A DNA stretch of 64,000 bases from NCBI RefSeq assembly GCF_000968055.1, contig NC_022538.1, positions 1,275,499 through 1,339,498 of the forward strand, in the 5' to 3' direction. This document shows positions 52,631-61,408 of this stretch, one piece after another (the stretch's first letter is position 1; the number at the start of each line of letters is the position of its first letter). Origin of the DNA: Alteracholeplasma palmae J233. Its GTDB lineage: Bacteria; Bacillota_I; Bacilli_A; Acholeplasmatales; Acholeplasmataceae. The notes beneath the pieces were generated by a model that saw only the letters and a program-made list of their open reading frames with translations, was not told where the DNA came from and did not search any database. The position numbers and the translations under genes were made by a program.

Positions 52631-53113
52631 CTAATTAAATAATTTTCTAGAAACTGCAACTAAACATATAAATGCATAGATGATATTAAATTGAATGAAT
52701 ATCATCAATAGTAATATATATAGTATGGTTGTAATAATTAGATGACCTTTTTGATTCTTATTAATTAAAATATATAATATTAAATAAACAATTAATTGTA
52801 TAAATGAATATAGTATTTGATAAAGATTAGGCTGACTAATATTCATTTTGTTATTAATGAGTAAAAGTAATTCATCAATGATATTTATTTTAAAATTTAC
52901 AACCTTATCACTTAATGTTATTAAGTATCTATTGGGGTGAGTTAAATACCAGTTAACTTCATTTGCTTTGACTATTACTTCTTTTAAACCATTATTTTGA
53001 AGCCCATTATTGATAACTTCTAACAAATTAAGGGTAATTGTTAAAAATAATATGATCATTATATATATCAGTATTATTTTAGCTATCCATCCAAAAAAAT
53101 TTTTCTTTTCCAT
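52631..53113 (-). CDS. hypothetical four-helix membrane protein
   Basis: A 160-residue protein, about four hydrophobic segments near residues 8-30, 100-118, 126-145 and 146-158, with an external loop of about 60 residues (NNGLQNNGLKEVIVKANEVN, YLTHPNRYLITLSDKVVNF). Not recognised. It starts 11 bases after aroC with an AGGAAG site, so it belongs to the same transcript. Low-complexity I/L/N content is normal for this genome. No function can be given. Confidence 0.6.
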   Translation of the reverse strand: MEKKNFFGWIAKIILIYIMIILFLTITLNLLEVINNGLQNNGLKEVIVKANEVNWYLTHPNRYLITLSDKVVNFKINIIDELLLLINNKMNISQPNLYQILYSFIQLIVYLILYILINKNQKGHLIITTILYILLLMIFIQFNIIYAFICLVAVSRKLFN

Positions 53114-53124
53114 TTTCTTCCTGT

Positions 53125-54111
53125 CTATAAGTATGCCTTATGGATTAAGTATAAATCTGCAAGGCAGATTGCTACTGCATTTTCTAATACAATTCCAACT
53201 CTTCTTACAATTGCGATATCATGTCTACCACCTACTGTAAATTCTGTAGTTGCTTTTTCTTCTGTATTAAAACTATTTTGTGTTTTTTGAATACTTGATG
53301 TCGGCTTAACAAAAACTTTTATTACTAAATCATTTCCATTTGTAATACCACCACTAATACCACCACTATGATTTGTTTTAGTTTTTCCAGTTTCATCTAA
53401 GATAACGTCATTAAACTCACTACCTAACATTTCAACACCTTCAAAGCCTGTTCCAAAAGAAACACCTTTTACTGCTGGTATAGAAAATAGCATTTTACCT
53501 ATTTCACTTTCTACTTTTGAAAACATAGGTTCTCCAATTCCAATTGGTAGTCCTTTAACTCTAACTTCAATAATACCACCAACAGAATCTTTATTTTTAG
53601 CTATTTCTAGTAAGTATTCATCTATTTTAGTCATATCTTTTAAAGAGCCTATTTGAATGAGTTCATGGCTGTAGTGAAAAGGTGTAACCATTTTAGCAAA
53701 ACTACCAGCAACCACTATGGGGGCAGTTAATCTACCTGAAAATCTTCCGCCACCTCTATAATCTTGGAATCCTTTATACTTTATGCTAGCAACATAATCA
53801 GCATGACCGGGTCTTGGTTGTTTCACTAAATGAGTATAATCTCCTGATTTAGTGTTTTCATTTTTAATCATTGCATGAACAGGTGATCCTGTTGTGTAAT
53901 CATTAAAAATACCTGAGGTAAAAATAACTTCATCTTTTTCTTTACGTGGGGTTGTTCCTATAGCTTTTGGTTTTCTTTTTTCTAAGTCTTCATAAACTAA
54001 ATCATAGTTCACTTTTATCCCTGAAGGTAATCCATCAATCACTATGCCAATAGCATCTTGATGAGATTCACCATAAAGAGTAATTTTAAATAAATTACCA
54101 AAACTATTCAT
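53125..54111 (-). CDS. aroC: chorismate synthase
   Basis: A 328-residue enzyme that converts EPSP to chorismate, needing reduced FMN. Conserved parts are MNSFGNLFKITLYGESH, VKQPRPGHADYVASIKY, YRGGGRFSGRLTAPIV (the FSGR form of the second signature), GISGGITNGNDLV and TTEFTVGGRHDIAIVRRVG. The length is about 30 residues below the usual 355-390, by loss of loops. The first signature has Q where most have G (GESHG) and the last has HDI for HDP; other active-site residues are normal. It overlaps aroE by eight bases. It lies in a three-gene run aroQ-aroE-aroC. Confidence 0.93.
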   Translation of the reverse strand: MNSFGNLFKITLYGESHQDAIGIVIDGLPSGIKVNYDLVYEDLEKRKPKAIGTTPRKEKDEVIFTSGIFNDYTTGSPVHAMIKNENTKSGDYTHLVKQPRPGHADYVASIKYKGFQDYRGGGRFSGRLTAPIVVAGSFAKMVTPFHYSHELIQIGSLKDMTKIDEYLLEIAKNKDSVGGIIEVRVKGLPIGIGEPMFSKVESEIGKMLFSIPAVKGVSFGTGFEGVEMLGSEFNDVILDETGKTKTNHSGGISGGITNGNDLVIKVFVKPTSSIQKTQNSFNTEEKATTEFTVGGRHDIAIVRRVGIVLENAVAICLADLYLIHKAYL

Positions 54112-54889
54112 TAATTGAAGCCTTCAACTTTTCTAAGTATTCTTCTTTAAATACAATGTTTTTATTTTGCCAATATGATTGTTCGCTATAAAATGCTTGT
54201 ACAAATAACATTAGTGTCCCGCCGTAAGCTCTTTTAGCATAAGACATAATTTGGGTTACTTCAGGATTATAGATTACATCATAAACTATTTTACCTGATA
54301 CTAGACTTTGATCTAATACTGAATGTGTTAAATCTGGATACATTCCAACTGGTGTTGTGTTTACATAGATATCGACTAAGTCTTTATTTAATTCTTCGTA
54401 TGTAATAACTTGTTTAAACATTGGATCTACTACTTCATTTTTTAATTTCACAACTGTAACATTTGCCTTTAAATCAAGTAATGCTACATAAGCTGATTTA
54501 GCTGCGCCACCTGAACCTAAAATATATACATTTTTATTTTCGATTGCTTCTTTAGATGATTCAACCATTGTTTTAAATCCGTAATAATCTGTATTATCTC
54601 CATGTAATAAACCATCTTTATAATAAACAGTATTAATAGAGCCTATTCTCTTAGCATTATCTGAAATAACATCTAAGTATTGCATCACTTCCATTTTATA
54701 TGGCATAGTGATGTTATAGCCATGATATTCTCCCGTTTTTAATTTTTCAATCACTTCTTTTAATTGATCTTTTTCTATGTCAATTAATCCATAATCTAAA
54801 TCCAAGTTATAAATTTCACCAATTGTTTTATGGATTTGTGGTGAATAACTGTGTGATAGGTGTCTACCTACTAATGCAAATTTTTTCAT
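54104..54889 (-). CDS. aroE: shikimate dehydrogenase
   Basis: A 261-residue NADP enzyme that reduces 3-dehydroshikimate to shikimate. LVGRHLSHSYSPQIHKTIGE carries the S-x-S-P substrate contacts; NITMPYKMEVMQYLD has the catalytic lysine, and GDNTDYYGFKTMV the catalytic aspartate (Y in place of the usual G after D). The cofactor loop is VYILGSGGAAKSAYVALL, and VNTTPVGMYPD is the family's dinucleotide-side motif. Length is normal. ATG overlaps the aroQ stop by four bases and its end overlaps aroC by eight, so the three genes are a tight operon. Confidence 0.94.
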   Translation of the reverse strand: MKKFALVGRHLSHSYSPQIHKTIGEIYNLDLDYGLIDIEKDQLKEVIEKLKTGEYHGYNITMPYKMEVMQYLDVISDNAKRIGSINTVYYKDGLLHGDNTDYYGFKTMVESSKEAIENKNVYILGSGGAAKSAYVALLDLKANVTVVKLKNEVVDPMFKQVITYEELNKDLVDIYVNTTPVGMYPDLTHSVLDQSLVSGKIVYDVIYNPEVTQIMSYAKRAYGGTLMLFVQAFYSEQSYWQNKNIVFKEEYLEKLKASINE

Positions 54890-55143
54890 TTTTGAATCTC
54901 CTTTGATAATTCCATTATATATTTAATAAACTTTTCGTAATAACTCCATAATTCTTCGTTATTAAAATTAAGTTTCTTTTTTTCTATTAATTGATCTTCT
55001 CTTTTTTGGTCTAATATAGGAAGATTATTTTCTTTTTTATAGATACCCACTTCTTTAGAAACTTCCATTCTTTTAATAAAAAGTTCTTTCATTTCTTGAT
55101 CAATCTTATCTATTTCTAAACGTAGTTCTTCAATTGTTTTCAT
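54886..55143 (-). CDS. aroQ: chorismate mutase, AroQ type
   Basis: An 85-residue all-helical protein, the size of a free-standing AroQ mutase (chorismate to prephenate). Helix 1 is TIEELRLEIDKIDQEMKELF with the conserved R-x-x-I-D-x-I-D and helix 2 IKRMEVSKEVGIYKKENNLP, with R and K of the active site; helix 3 has REDQLIEKK and the last helix YEKFIKYIMELSKEIQK. GAGGTGACAAG precedes the ATG. Its product feeds TyrA, encoded at the window's right edge. The insertion sequence ends only about 64 bases upstream, so its promoter space is small. Confidence 0.88.
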   Translation of the reverse strand: MKTIEELRLEIDKIDQEMKELFIKRMEVSKEVGIYKKENNLPILDQKREDQLIEKKKLNFNNEELWSYYEKFIKYIMELSKEIQK

Positions 55144-55246
55144 CTTGTCACCTCGTTATATATATTCTACCATAAATAACGCTTTTATGTCCCATTAACT
55201 AATAATAAGGGACTGTAACGAAATAAAAGTAACAGTCTATAAAACA

Positions 55247-55280
55247 AAAAAGCCGCTCTAGAATCCTAGGGCGGTTTTTT
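55247..55280. terminator. terminator at the left end of the insertion sequence
   Basis: A 15-bp stem (55247-55261 with 55266-55280, two G-U pairs) with A and T runs on both sides. It precedes the transposase and would stop transcripts entering from outside. Confidence 0.9.
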
Positions 55281-55294
55281 GGTATAATTATAGT

Positions 55295-56794
55295 ATGCAA
55301 ACACAACAAAATATACAACATAATTTTAACCCAAAACAGTTAAAATTACCACTACAATTAGACATAAAAATTCCTTTTGATAGTGAAGTTCGTACATTTG
55401 ATGAAGTATTTAGAAAATTGGAGATAAAAAAATACTTAAATAGCTCAAAAGATCCAAGAGGTCGTATGGGTTATAATCCGGTTCAAATGTTAAAACTGAT
55501 CATGTTTTGTCAAATGGAAAAGATTCAATCTTTAAGAGATATGGCAAAAGCTGCTAAAAATGATATTAGAATCATGTGGCTTACAGATGAATTAATGCCA
55601 AGTCATCAAACAATAAAAACCTTTATGGATAAATACTTAGTTAAAGGAATAGATGAAATCTTTTATGAACTAAGTAAGTACTTAATAAAAAAAGAATCTA
55701 TTGATACAGATAAATTATATATAGATGGTACTAAAATAGAATCGGTGGCTAATAAATATAGTTTTACATGGCGTGGTTCTATTGAAAAGTTTAGAGATAA
55801 GTTATATAAAAAAATAACCAAACAGATAGAATCCTTAAATAAAAGATATGAAGACTCAGATATCTTCTTTCCAATACATGAAACATATAACACTGATAAT
55901 TTAAATAGCATCAAAGACTTTCTACTTAATGAGATAGATAGGGAATTAATAGAGTTTAAATATGGTAAAGGTCAAAGAAAAACTACTTTACAAAGAGATT
56001 ATGAACATATCTTAGAATATTTAGCTAAACTTGTAGAGTATGAAAGACATTTAAAGATTATGGGTAATGATAGAAACTCATATGCTAAAACAGATATAGA
56101 CGCGACTTTTATGCATATGAAAGAAGATCATATGCGTAATAGTCAATTAAAACCAGGGTATAATATACAAATTGGTGTATCAAATGAATATATCCTACAT
56201 CTAGATATCTATAAAGAACGTAGTGATTATAAAACTTTGATTCCTTTTTTAGAAGGATTTAAGAAAAGTTATGACTTCTATCCAAAATATCCAGTAGCGG
56301 ATGCTGGATATGGTGGATTAACGAATTATCGTTATTTAAAACTAAACGATATGGAGCTTTATCAAAAATATGCAATGTATGCTAAAGATACGCATGACAA
56401 AAAAAGAATGAAAGATCCATATTTTCCATTTAACCTTACTAAATCAGGTAATGATTATTTAACACCTAATGGAGATACTTTAAAGTATCTGTATAGAAAT
56501 AATCGAGGTAATGATGTATATGAATTACCAAATGGTAAGCGTAAAGAGATTAATGATGAAAATCTTACATACCAAAAAGAGGTTATTAAAAATCTTACAT
56601 CACCATTAGGAATTGAATTAAGAGTTCAAAGGTCAATTCAAGTTGAGGGTGCCTTTGGAGTGATTAAAGAAGCATTTAAAGTAAGAAGATTTAGACGAAG
56701 ATTAACTCATAATGTTAAAATGGAGTTTTATTTAACAGCGATTGGGTATAATTTGAGAAAATATCATAATAAAAAGTATAGAATAACAGAATAG
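55295..56794 (+). CDS. IS1182-family transposase
   Basis: A 499-residue DDE transposase. N-terminal part: FNPKQLKLPLQLDIKIPFDS, YNPVQMLKLIMFCQMEKIQS and LRDMAKAAKNDIRIMWLTDE, where the I-x-W-L-x-x-x-x-x-x-S-H-Q-T-I pattern is the IS1182 hallmark. The catalytic positions appear in LYIDGTKIESVANKYSFTWR (first D), VADAGYGGLTNYRYL (second D) and the C-terminal RSIQVEGAFGVIKEAFKVRR (E). The gene is intact. TATAAT at 55283-55288 leaves only six bases before the ATG at 55295, and no ribosome site is seen, so the mRNA may be leaderless. A plus-strand terminator stands at 56812-56837. Confidence 0.92.
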   Translation: MQTQQNIQHNFNPKQLKLPLQLDIKIPFDSEVRTFDEVFRKLEIKKYLNSSKDPRGRMGYNPVQMLKLIMFCQMEKIQSLRDMAKAAKNDIRIMWLTDELMPSHQTIKTFMDKYLVKGIDEIFYELSKYLIKKESIDTDKLYIDGTKIESVANKYSFTWRGSIEKFRDKLYKKITKQIESLNKRYEDSDIFFPIHETYNTDNLNSIKDFLLNEIDRELIEFKYGKGQRKTTLQRDYEHILEYLAKLVEYERHLKIMGNDRNSYAKTDIDATFMHMKEDHMRNSQLKPGYNIQIGVSNEYILHLDIYKERSDYKTLIPFLEGFKKSYDFYPKYPVADAGYGGLTNYRYLKLNDMELYQKYAMYAKDTHDKKRMKDPYFPFNLTKSGNDYLTPNGDTLKYLYRNNRGNDVYELPNGKRKEINDENLTYQKEVIKNLTSPLGIELRVQRSIQVEGAFGVIKEAFKVRRFRRRLTHNVKMEFYLTAIGYNLRKYHNKKYRITE

Positions 56795-56811
56795 ATATCT
56801 ACAATAAACTT

Positions 56812-56837
56812 AAGATTTTAATAGAATCTTCTTTTTT
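56812..56837 (+). terminator. terminator of the transposase gene
   Basis: AAGATT and AATCTT form a 6-bp stem with a seven-base loop, followed by CTTTTTT, 18 bases after the transposase stop. Confidence 0.65.
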
Positions 56838-56893
56838 GACGCCTAAAAGTAGATGTTTTTTGATTTTATCCACATAGTTCACGGTAGATATAA

Positions 56894-56917
56894 GAAAAAA
56901 AGAACTGTTAAGTTCTT
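56894..56917 (-). terminator. minus-strand terminator at the right end of the insertion sequence
   Basis: AAGAACT and AGTTCTT pair around GTTA, and a T7 run follows on the minus strand. It would stop transcripts coming in from the HAAS gene, antisense to the transposase. Confidence 0.75.
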
Positions 56918-56956
56918 GAAGTAGTGAATTACTTCATTTCTTTACAGTCCCTTTAA

Positions 56957-57949
56957 TTATTTATATTTAGCTACTTTATACCATTTAAAAGCGACTGATA
57001 ATGATACAAGGATTGCAATAATAACAGAGAATGTAATTAAAGTGATTCTGATAGCCAATTCTACTGAATTAATTGTTGTATCAGAATGTAGTGCAAATTG
57101 TTTAATAAATTCTGGGTTGATAATTTGTGGTTGTAAGATAAATGCCAAAAGTGCTACAGTAGCAAACATCTTGTAAACTGTATCAAGGATTGCGATTTTA
57201 ATACTTAAAACGCCATCTTTAATTTCAAAATATGTCAATGTTATATTCAAGGCTAGACTTACAAAAAATACTGGTATATAAATCAAAGCAATCGATCTAT
57301 TTATAACAGGATAGATAACTTGTGTAGTTCCTTCTGTTACAGCATATCCTATTTTATCTGTATAGAATAAAACTAGTGTTACACCAATAATACCAATAAT
57401 CATTGTAAAGCCTATATGCCATAAACTTTTCTTACGTGAGATAAGCATTTTTTCAGATGAAGGTCTTTGCGGTAAATCTTTAATTTTCCATCTGTTCTTA
57501 TTTTTTTTATCCACTTTATCTGTAATAGCAAAAGCTAAGGTAACTAACGTAAATGCGATTATAAAGCCTAAAATTATGGAACCAAAACTAATACCTATTG
57601 TTTTAAGTATCTTTAAATAAATGACTTCATTAGATACATTGAGTAAATAGAGTAAACAAGCTAAAGCTGCAGAAAAAACTCCAGCAACGATCATTGAAAA
57701 CTTTAAGTATAATAAATATTCATTGTAATAAAGGGGTGATATTAAATAGTCAGGTTTTTCTTTATATTCTAATGCTAAAACATCTGGTCTACCTAATTCT
57801 AAAAGAGTTTTTTCAATATTTGCTTCGCTATAGTCTCCTAATAGCATATCTTCTATCGTAACGTATAGTTCTTCTTCTATGTCTAATCTCATATCTTTAG
57901 GTAAATTTTTAACGACTGCATAAATATAATCATCAATTATTTTTTCCAT
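56957..57949 (-). CDS. HAAS-domain membrane protein linked to PadR
   Basis: A 330-residue protein whose first 65 residues (IDDYIYAVVKNLPKDMRLDI, TLLELGRPDVLALEYKEKP) are a HAAS/DUF1700-like helical domain. Six to eight hydrophobic helices follow (for example MIVAGVFSAALACLLYLLN, SIILGFIIAFTLVTLAFAI, IALIYIPVFFVSLALNITL). Such proteins occur next to PadR regulators in Bacillota and are thought to work with them in envelope stress or permease control. Its start overlaps the padR stop by 17 bases. The insertion sequence begins at its stop codon, using it as part of the target duplication. Confidence 0.8.
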   Translation of the reverse strand: MEKIIDDYIYAVVKNLPKDMRLDIEEELYVTIEDMLLGDYSEANIEKTLLELGRPDVLALEYKEKPDYLISPLYYNEYLLYLKFSMIVAGVFSAALACLLYLLNVSNEVIYLKILKTIGISFGSIILGFIIAFTLVTLAFAITDKVDKKNKNRWKIKDLPQRPSSEKMLISRKKSLWHIGFTMIIGIIGVTLVLFYTDKIGYAVTEGTTQVIYPVINRSIALIYIPVFFVSLALNITLTYFEIKDGVLSIKIAILDTVYKMFATVALLAFILQPQIINPEFIKQFALHSDTTINSVELAIRITLITFSVIIAILVSLSVAFKWYKVAKYK

Positions 57950-58283
57950 GATGTACCTCTCTTTTTAAAGCTATATTGATCTCATTAGTTATCTTATCCC
58001 ATTCATCAACTAATTTATCATATATTTTATAGCCAAGTTTTGATAGTTCATAATATTTTCTTGGTCTAGCTTCTGTCTTATCCCAATTACTTTCAAGTAG
58101 TCCTTGTTTTTCTAATCTTCTCAGTAGTGGATATAATGTACTTGGTTCTATTTTTATGCTTTGTTCTTCTAATTCTTGTAAAAGAGAATATGCATATTGT
58201 TTTTTGCTTAATTGACTTAAAACAATAAGAACTTGGGTTCCTTTTCTAAGTTCAATGATTAAATTACTTATAATGTCTTCCAT
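57933..58283 (-). CDS. PadR-family transcriptional regulator
   Basis: A 116-residue winged-helix protein. GTQVLIVLSQLSKKQYAYSL is the PadR helix 1-2 region, KIEPSTLYPLLRRLEKQGLL the recognition helix with the invariant P-x-x-Y-x-x-L-x-x-L, and ARPRKYYELSKLGYK the beta wing. The C-terminal helix is the dimer arm. A perfect ATGTAT-N8-ATACAT dyad lies at its own promoter, which fits the known ATGT-N8-ACAT operator of PadR/LmrR and suggests autorepression. It heads a two-gene unit with the HAAS-domain membrane protein. Confidence 0.92.
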   Translation of the reverse strand: MEDIISNLIIELRKGTQVLIVLSQLSKKQYAYSLLQELEEQSIKIEPSTLYPLLRRLEKQGLLESNWDKTEARPRKYYELSKLGYKIYDKLVDEWDKITNEINIALKREVHHGKNN

Positions 58284-58317
58284 TTTCCACCCTACCTTCT
58301 TAAATAAACTTATCTAT

Positions 58318-58337
58318 ATGTATCAATCATTATACAT
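58318..58337. promoter_or_regulatory. PadR operator over its own promoter
   Basis: ATGTAT and ATACAT around an eight-base spacer (58318-58337), matching the ATGT-N8-ACAT form of PadR-family operators. It contains the minus-strand TATAAT (58334-58329), so binding would block the promoter. Confidence 0.75.
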
Positions 58338-58355
58338 CGTTTCTTATAAAACACA

Positions 58356-58379
58356 AAATCCACAGCACGCTGTGGTTTT
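58356..58379 (-). terminator. terminator of the large lipoprotein gene
   Basis: CCACAG and CTGTGG pair around CACG, extended by AAAA/TTTT with a one-base bulge. It lies 20 bases after the lipoprotein stop codon. Confidence 0.7.
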
Positions 58380-58398
58380 ATGTTTTATGAATAGTTTA

Positions 58399-60306
58399 TT
58401 ATTCTACTACTGTAATTTCTAATATCTTTTCCAATGTATACCCTTTTTCATCTGCTACCGTTATCTTGTACTCGTATGTTCCAACTTTATCCCATTCAAC
58501 TTTACTACCGTCTTGAGTTATTACTAAATCCCCTACTTCTGATATATTGTCAGTTGCTTCAATAGTAATTGTTGGTTTTGTATCATTTAGTTTATGTTCA
58601 TATTTGTATTTTTTAGTAGTTTTATCTTCTGAGAGTTTTACCTCATCTACTAGTATCTGTGTAATTTTAGGTGCTTCATCCTTAACTATTATAGTGTATT
58701 CTCTTTCAGCAACATTTCCATTTTGATCGGTTGCTTTTACACTAAATTTATATGTTCCAAGTGCTGTTTTACCATTAAATATTACATATTCAAGTGTTTG
58801 TGATTCTTGTTCTACACCATTAATTTTTTCTGGTGTAAATATAATGTTTGACTCAATAGTTGGATTTTTATCTGCATTATCTTCTATTTTAAGTTTTATT
58901 TCAAAAACTGTATTTTTATCAATTATATAATCTCTAGTTTCCGCAGTGCGTTGATCATACTCTTTTTCATTTTTTCTATCAACATAGAAAACTGAAATAC
59001 TAGGTTCTACATCATCAACTGCGACAGTTATTTTAACTCGTTTAATTTGAGTATTTCCTGCTAAATCTTTAACTGAATAAACAACATCATATACGCCTGC
59101 AGTATTCCAATCAACTGTACCAGAATCTAAACTACCAACAAGATCAGTACCAGATGCGGCATCTTTTCCAGAAACTACAACTTTTGGTTCACCTGATTCT
59201 ATGTAATGTGTATATTCAGTTCCTTCTACTTCTTTTCCATCAATATTAACATTAATACTTGGCAGTACTTTATTAGTAGATATTGCAATTACTTTATAAA
59301 CTGCATTCATACTATTTAGAGTATATACTTTATCGTAAGTATCTAAATCTGTAGGAGTACTTGGCATTTGTACATTTGTTTTAATTTTTAATGAAAGATT
59401 AGCTACTTCGTTTGCTAATGCTTCAATTTTAACATTTGATACTAATTCAAGACTATTAAATGTTTCGTCTTTGTTATCAAGTTTAATATTTATATCTTGA
59501 ACAGATGAAATTAAGTTTATGATTGATTCAGGAATAAACCCTAGGTTCTTTAAAAATTCTGTATTAAATACAGGTGCAGATTTGCTAATTTCCATTAAAT
59601 CATTTTCTAATTTAATATTGAAGTTTGAATCTTTAATTGCTTCTTGTTTTAATAAATTTTGAGTAGCAAATGTGATTCCCATAGGAGCTAATGTTTTAAT
59701 TGCTTTAAATGTATCTTTACTAAAATCAATTTGAGCATACTCTTTACTATTATTTAAACCAGTCATAATTACATCGACTAATGGTTTAGCTTCAGGTGGT
59801 ATAAATCCCCCTGCAAACATCATTAATGAACTTAATTGCATATCAGGCTCTGTTGAACCTTCGCTACCAAGTCCAACATGTGTATTTACATATGATTTTG
59901 AATCTTTAATATAGATATCAATGCCCCCAATAAGTTTAAATCCGAACGAAGACTCATTACCAGCAAATACCATATTCATGATATCACTAGATATGTTTAT
60001 TCTTGCATGTAATTCTGCACTTTCATAAGTAGCCATATTGTATGTTGCTTCAACTGATAATTTCAAGTTTGGAATAATCATTCCCATTCCATTTTGAACT
60101 GGTGTAGCAACCTTTGGTATAGCTAAATCAAAATTTACTTTAGTTGTTTCCCCAAATATTGTTGTGTAATCAGCATTAGAAATATATTTATAACTTACTT
60201 CTGCTGGTTCTGGCACCACAACTTCTTCTTCCTCTTTTTTATCGTTACATGCAACTAATAAAACTGAAAATAACAATAAAAGTACTGTACTAAAAAATTT
60301 TTTCAT
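58399..60306 (-). CDS. large lipoprotein with DUF5011-type Ig repeats
   Basis: A 635-residue protein with a lipoprotein signal (KKFFSTVLLLLFSVLLVACN; the lipobox is LVAC at residues 17-20) followed by an acidic spacer of K and E. Residues about 40-340 are a beta-rich domain without a known family. Residues about 350-635 hold three Ig-like units of the DUF5011 type (SGTVDWNTAGVYDVVYSVKD, VFEIKLKIEDNADKNPTI, SKVEWDKVGTYEYKITVADE). The protein is anchored outside the cell. It has its own consensus promoter with a dyad, the twin of the one before the 319-residue gene. The same Ig type recurs in the 677-residue protein at 32.8 kb. Confidence 0.85.
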   Translation of the reverse strand: MKKFFSTVLLLLFSVLLVACNDKKEEEEVVVPEPAEVSYKYISNADYTTIFGETTKVNFDLAIPKVATPVQNGMGMIIPNLKLSVEATYNMATYESAELHARINISSDIMNMVFAGNESSFGFKLIGGIDIYIKDSKSYVNTHVGLGSEGSTEPDMQLSSLMMFAGGFIPPEAKPLVDVIMTGLNNSKEYAQIDFSKDTFKAIKTLAPMGITFATQNLLKQEAIKDSNFNIKLENDLMEISKSAPVFNTEFLKNLGFIPESIINLISSVQDINIKLDNKDETFNSLELVSNVKIEALANEVANLSLKIKTNVQMPSTPTDLDTYDKVYTLNSMNAVYKVIAISTNKVLPSINVNIDGKEVEGTEYTHYIESGEPKVVVSGKDAASGTDLVGSLDSGTVDWNTAGVYDVVYSVKDLAGNTQIKRVKITVAVDDVEPSISVFYVDRKNEKEYDQRTAETRDYIIDKNTVFEIKLKIEDNADKNPTIESNIIFTPEKINGVEQESQTLEYVIFNGKTALGTYKFSVKATDQNGNVAEREYTIIVKDEAPKITQILVDEVKLSEDKTTKKYKYEHKLNDTKPTITIEATDNISEVGDLVITQDGSKVEWDKVGTYEYKITVADEKGYTLEKILEITVVE

Positions 60307-60321
60307 ATAAATTCCCTTCTT

Positions 60322-60338
60322 GTCTGTTTGAAACAGAC
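60322..60338. promoter_or_regulatory. 17-bp perfect palindrome in the lipoprotein leader
   Basis: GTCTGTTT, central G, then AAACAGAC: eight-bp perfect arms with one base between. It lies between the promoter and the ribosome site of the large lipoprotein. It could be a second operator or an RNA hairpin; its protein is unknown. Confidence 0.6.
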
Positions 60339-60352
60339 TTAATCTAAAAATA

Positions 60353-60381
60353 ATTATACTGTATACTATACACTATGTCAA
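60353..60381 (-). promoter_or_regulatory. consensus promoter with dyad, large lipoprotein gene
   Basis: TTGACA (60381-60376) and TATAAT (60358-60353) with a 17-base spacer. The spacer and its edge contain a perfect 13-bp dyad, TGTATA-C-TATACA on the plus strand (60360-60372). Such a site between the hexamers is a typical repressor position. Confidence 0.85.
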
Positions 60382-60416
60382 CTTTTTTTAGTAATTGTAT
60401 TTGACAATAGCCGTAT

Positions 60417-61376
60417 TTATTTGTCTTTTTTGTTCTTTTCTATAAAATCTATATATCTTTGTGCATTTTTATTTGGTTCGTTTTTCTTGTTTATATTCTC
60501 AATAACTTCTACCATTTTGCCTTTTACTCTTGCGGGTATTCCATACATTAAAATTTCATATGTTTCATCTACTTCAACTTTTAGCGGATTCCAATTTGAG
60601 TCTATTGTTATTCTTAATTCAATTGATTCAAATTTAGGAATAGTTTTTGCCCCCGCTGTTGAGGCTACTTCTCTAGCATAGCTATCAACTGATGTTTTAG
60701 GATCAAGAACAACTTTATATGTATATGAATTACTATCTGATTTTAATTTTGTTACTTTAGTATTTTTTGAATTCATTTTATATTTAGATAATCCCACAGG
60801 CAATAAGCCATAATCATTAAAATATTTAGTTGTTTCAATATTATTTATATCGCCCCAAGAAACTTCGTTATTCTCGCTACTTATTTTTCCAATTGACATA
60901 TAAATAGATGGAGTCTTTAAGTTTTGTATATATCTTTCTTGAGCAGTTTTCACTGATATAATACTGTCAGAAGATCCAACTGATACAGAATTTGTATATA
61001 AGGAATTATTAAACTTTACCCTTGTAGATGTCAGCGTTTGAGTTGTCCCCATCGCTTTAACAGTTCCAGTTGTTTTTGCTTCAAAATAGGTTGCATCTGC
61101 CAATACACCTGCTGCTATTTTTACATTATCCCATGGAGTATAATTATTAGGACTCCCAGCACTTGGTTTTCTTTTTGTCTCAATCAACGTTTGGTTTATA
61201 TCAATTTTTCCAAATGATTCTGTCCTAAAAAATCTAAGTGCAAAAAGCATTATAATTACGCTTAATAGAACTATAACCGCTATTTTTCTTCTATCAACTT
61301 TAATTGATTCATTATAAAACATACTGTTAGTAGAATTAATTATCTCATTTTCTTGTAGTTCCATTTGCATCCACAT
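60417..61376 (-). CDS. hypothetical membrane-anchored protein
   Basis: A 319-residue protein. The start is uncertain among three nearby ATG codons (61376, 61370, 61364), all following AAAATAGG. A single hydrophobic segment (residues about 33-50, IAVIVLLSVIIMLFALRFF) lies after a 30-residue cytoplasmic stretch, and the rest (about 265 residues) is probably outside. This part is beta-rich (YFEAKTTGTVKAMGTTQTLT, SVGSSDSIISVKTAQERYI, FESIELRITIDSNWNPLKV) and resembles lipoprotein-carrier or LppX-like folds only loosely. It lies 110 bases before the large lipoprotein and has its own promoter of the same type. Not recognised. Confidence 0.65.
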   Translation of the reverse strand: MWMQMELQENEIINSTNSMFYNESIKVDRRKIAVIVLLSVIIMLFALRFFRTESFGKIDINQTLIETKRKPSAGSPNNYTPWDNVKIAAGVLADATYFEAKTTGTVKAMGTTQTLTSTRVKFNNSLYTNSVSVGSSDSIISVKTAQERYIQNLKTPSIYMSIGKISSENNEVSWGDINNIETTKYFNDYGLLPVGLSKYKMNSKNTKVTKLKSDSNSYTYKVVLDPKTSVDSYAREVASTAGAKTIPKFESIELRITIDSNWNPLKVEVDETYEILMYGIPARVKGKMVEVIENINKKNEPNKNAQRYIDFIEKNKKDK

Positions 61377-61408
61377 CCTATTTTAAAAATCGTATTTACA
61401 TATTACTT

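Larger units (their letters stand above)
55207..56953 (+). mobile_element. complete IS1182-like insertion sequence with TAAT target duplication
   Basis: A 1747-base element with imperfect inverted repeats beginning AAGGGACTGTAA at the left (55207) and ending in its complement TTACAGTCCCTT at the right (56953). Flanking it are TAAT at 55203-55206 and TAAT at 56954-56957, a four-base target duplication that I read directly. The element carries one transposase, terminators at both ends and no passenger genes. Its right end lies at the stop codon of the HAAS gene and its left end 64 bases before aroQ, within the separated aro cluster. Its ends and transposase look undamaged, so it may be mobile. 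Confidence 0.9.
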
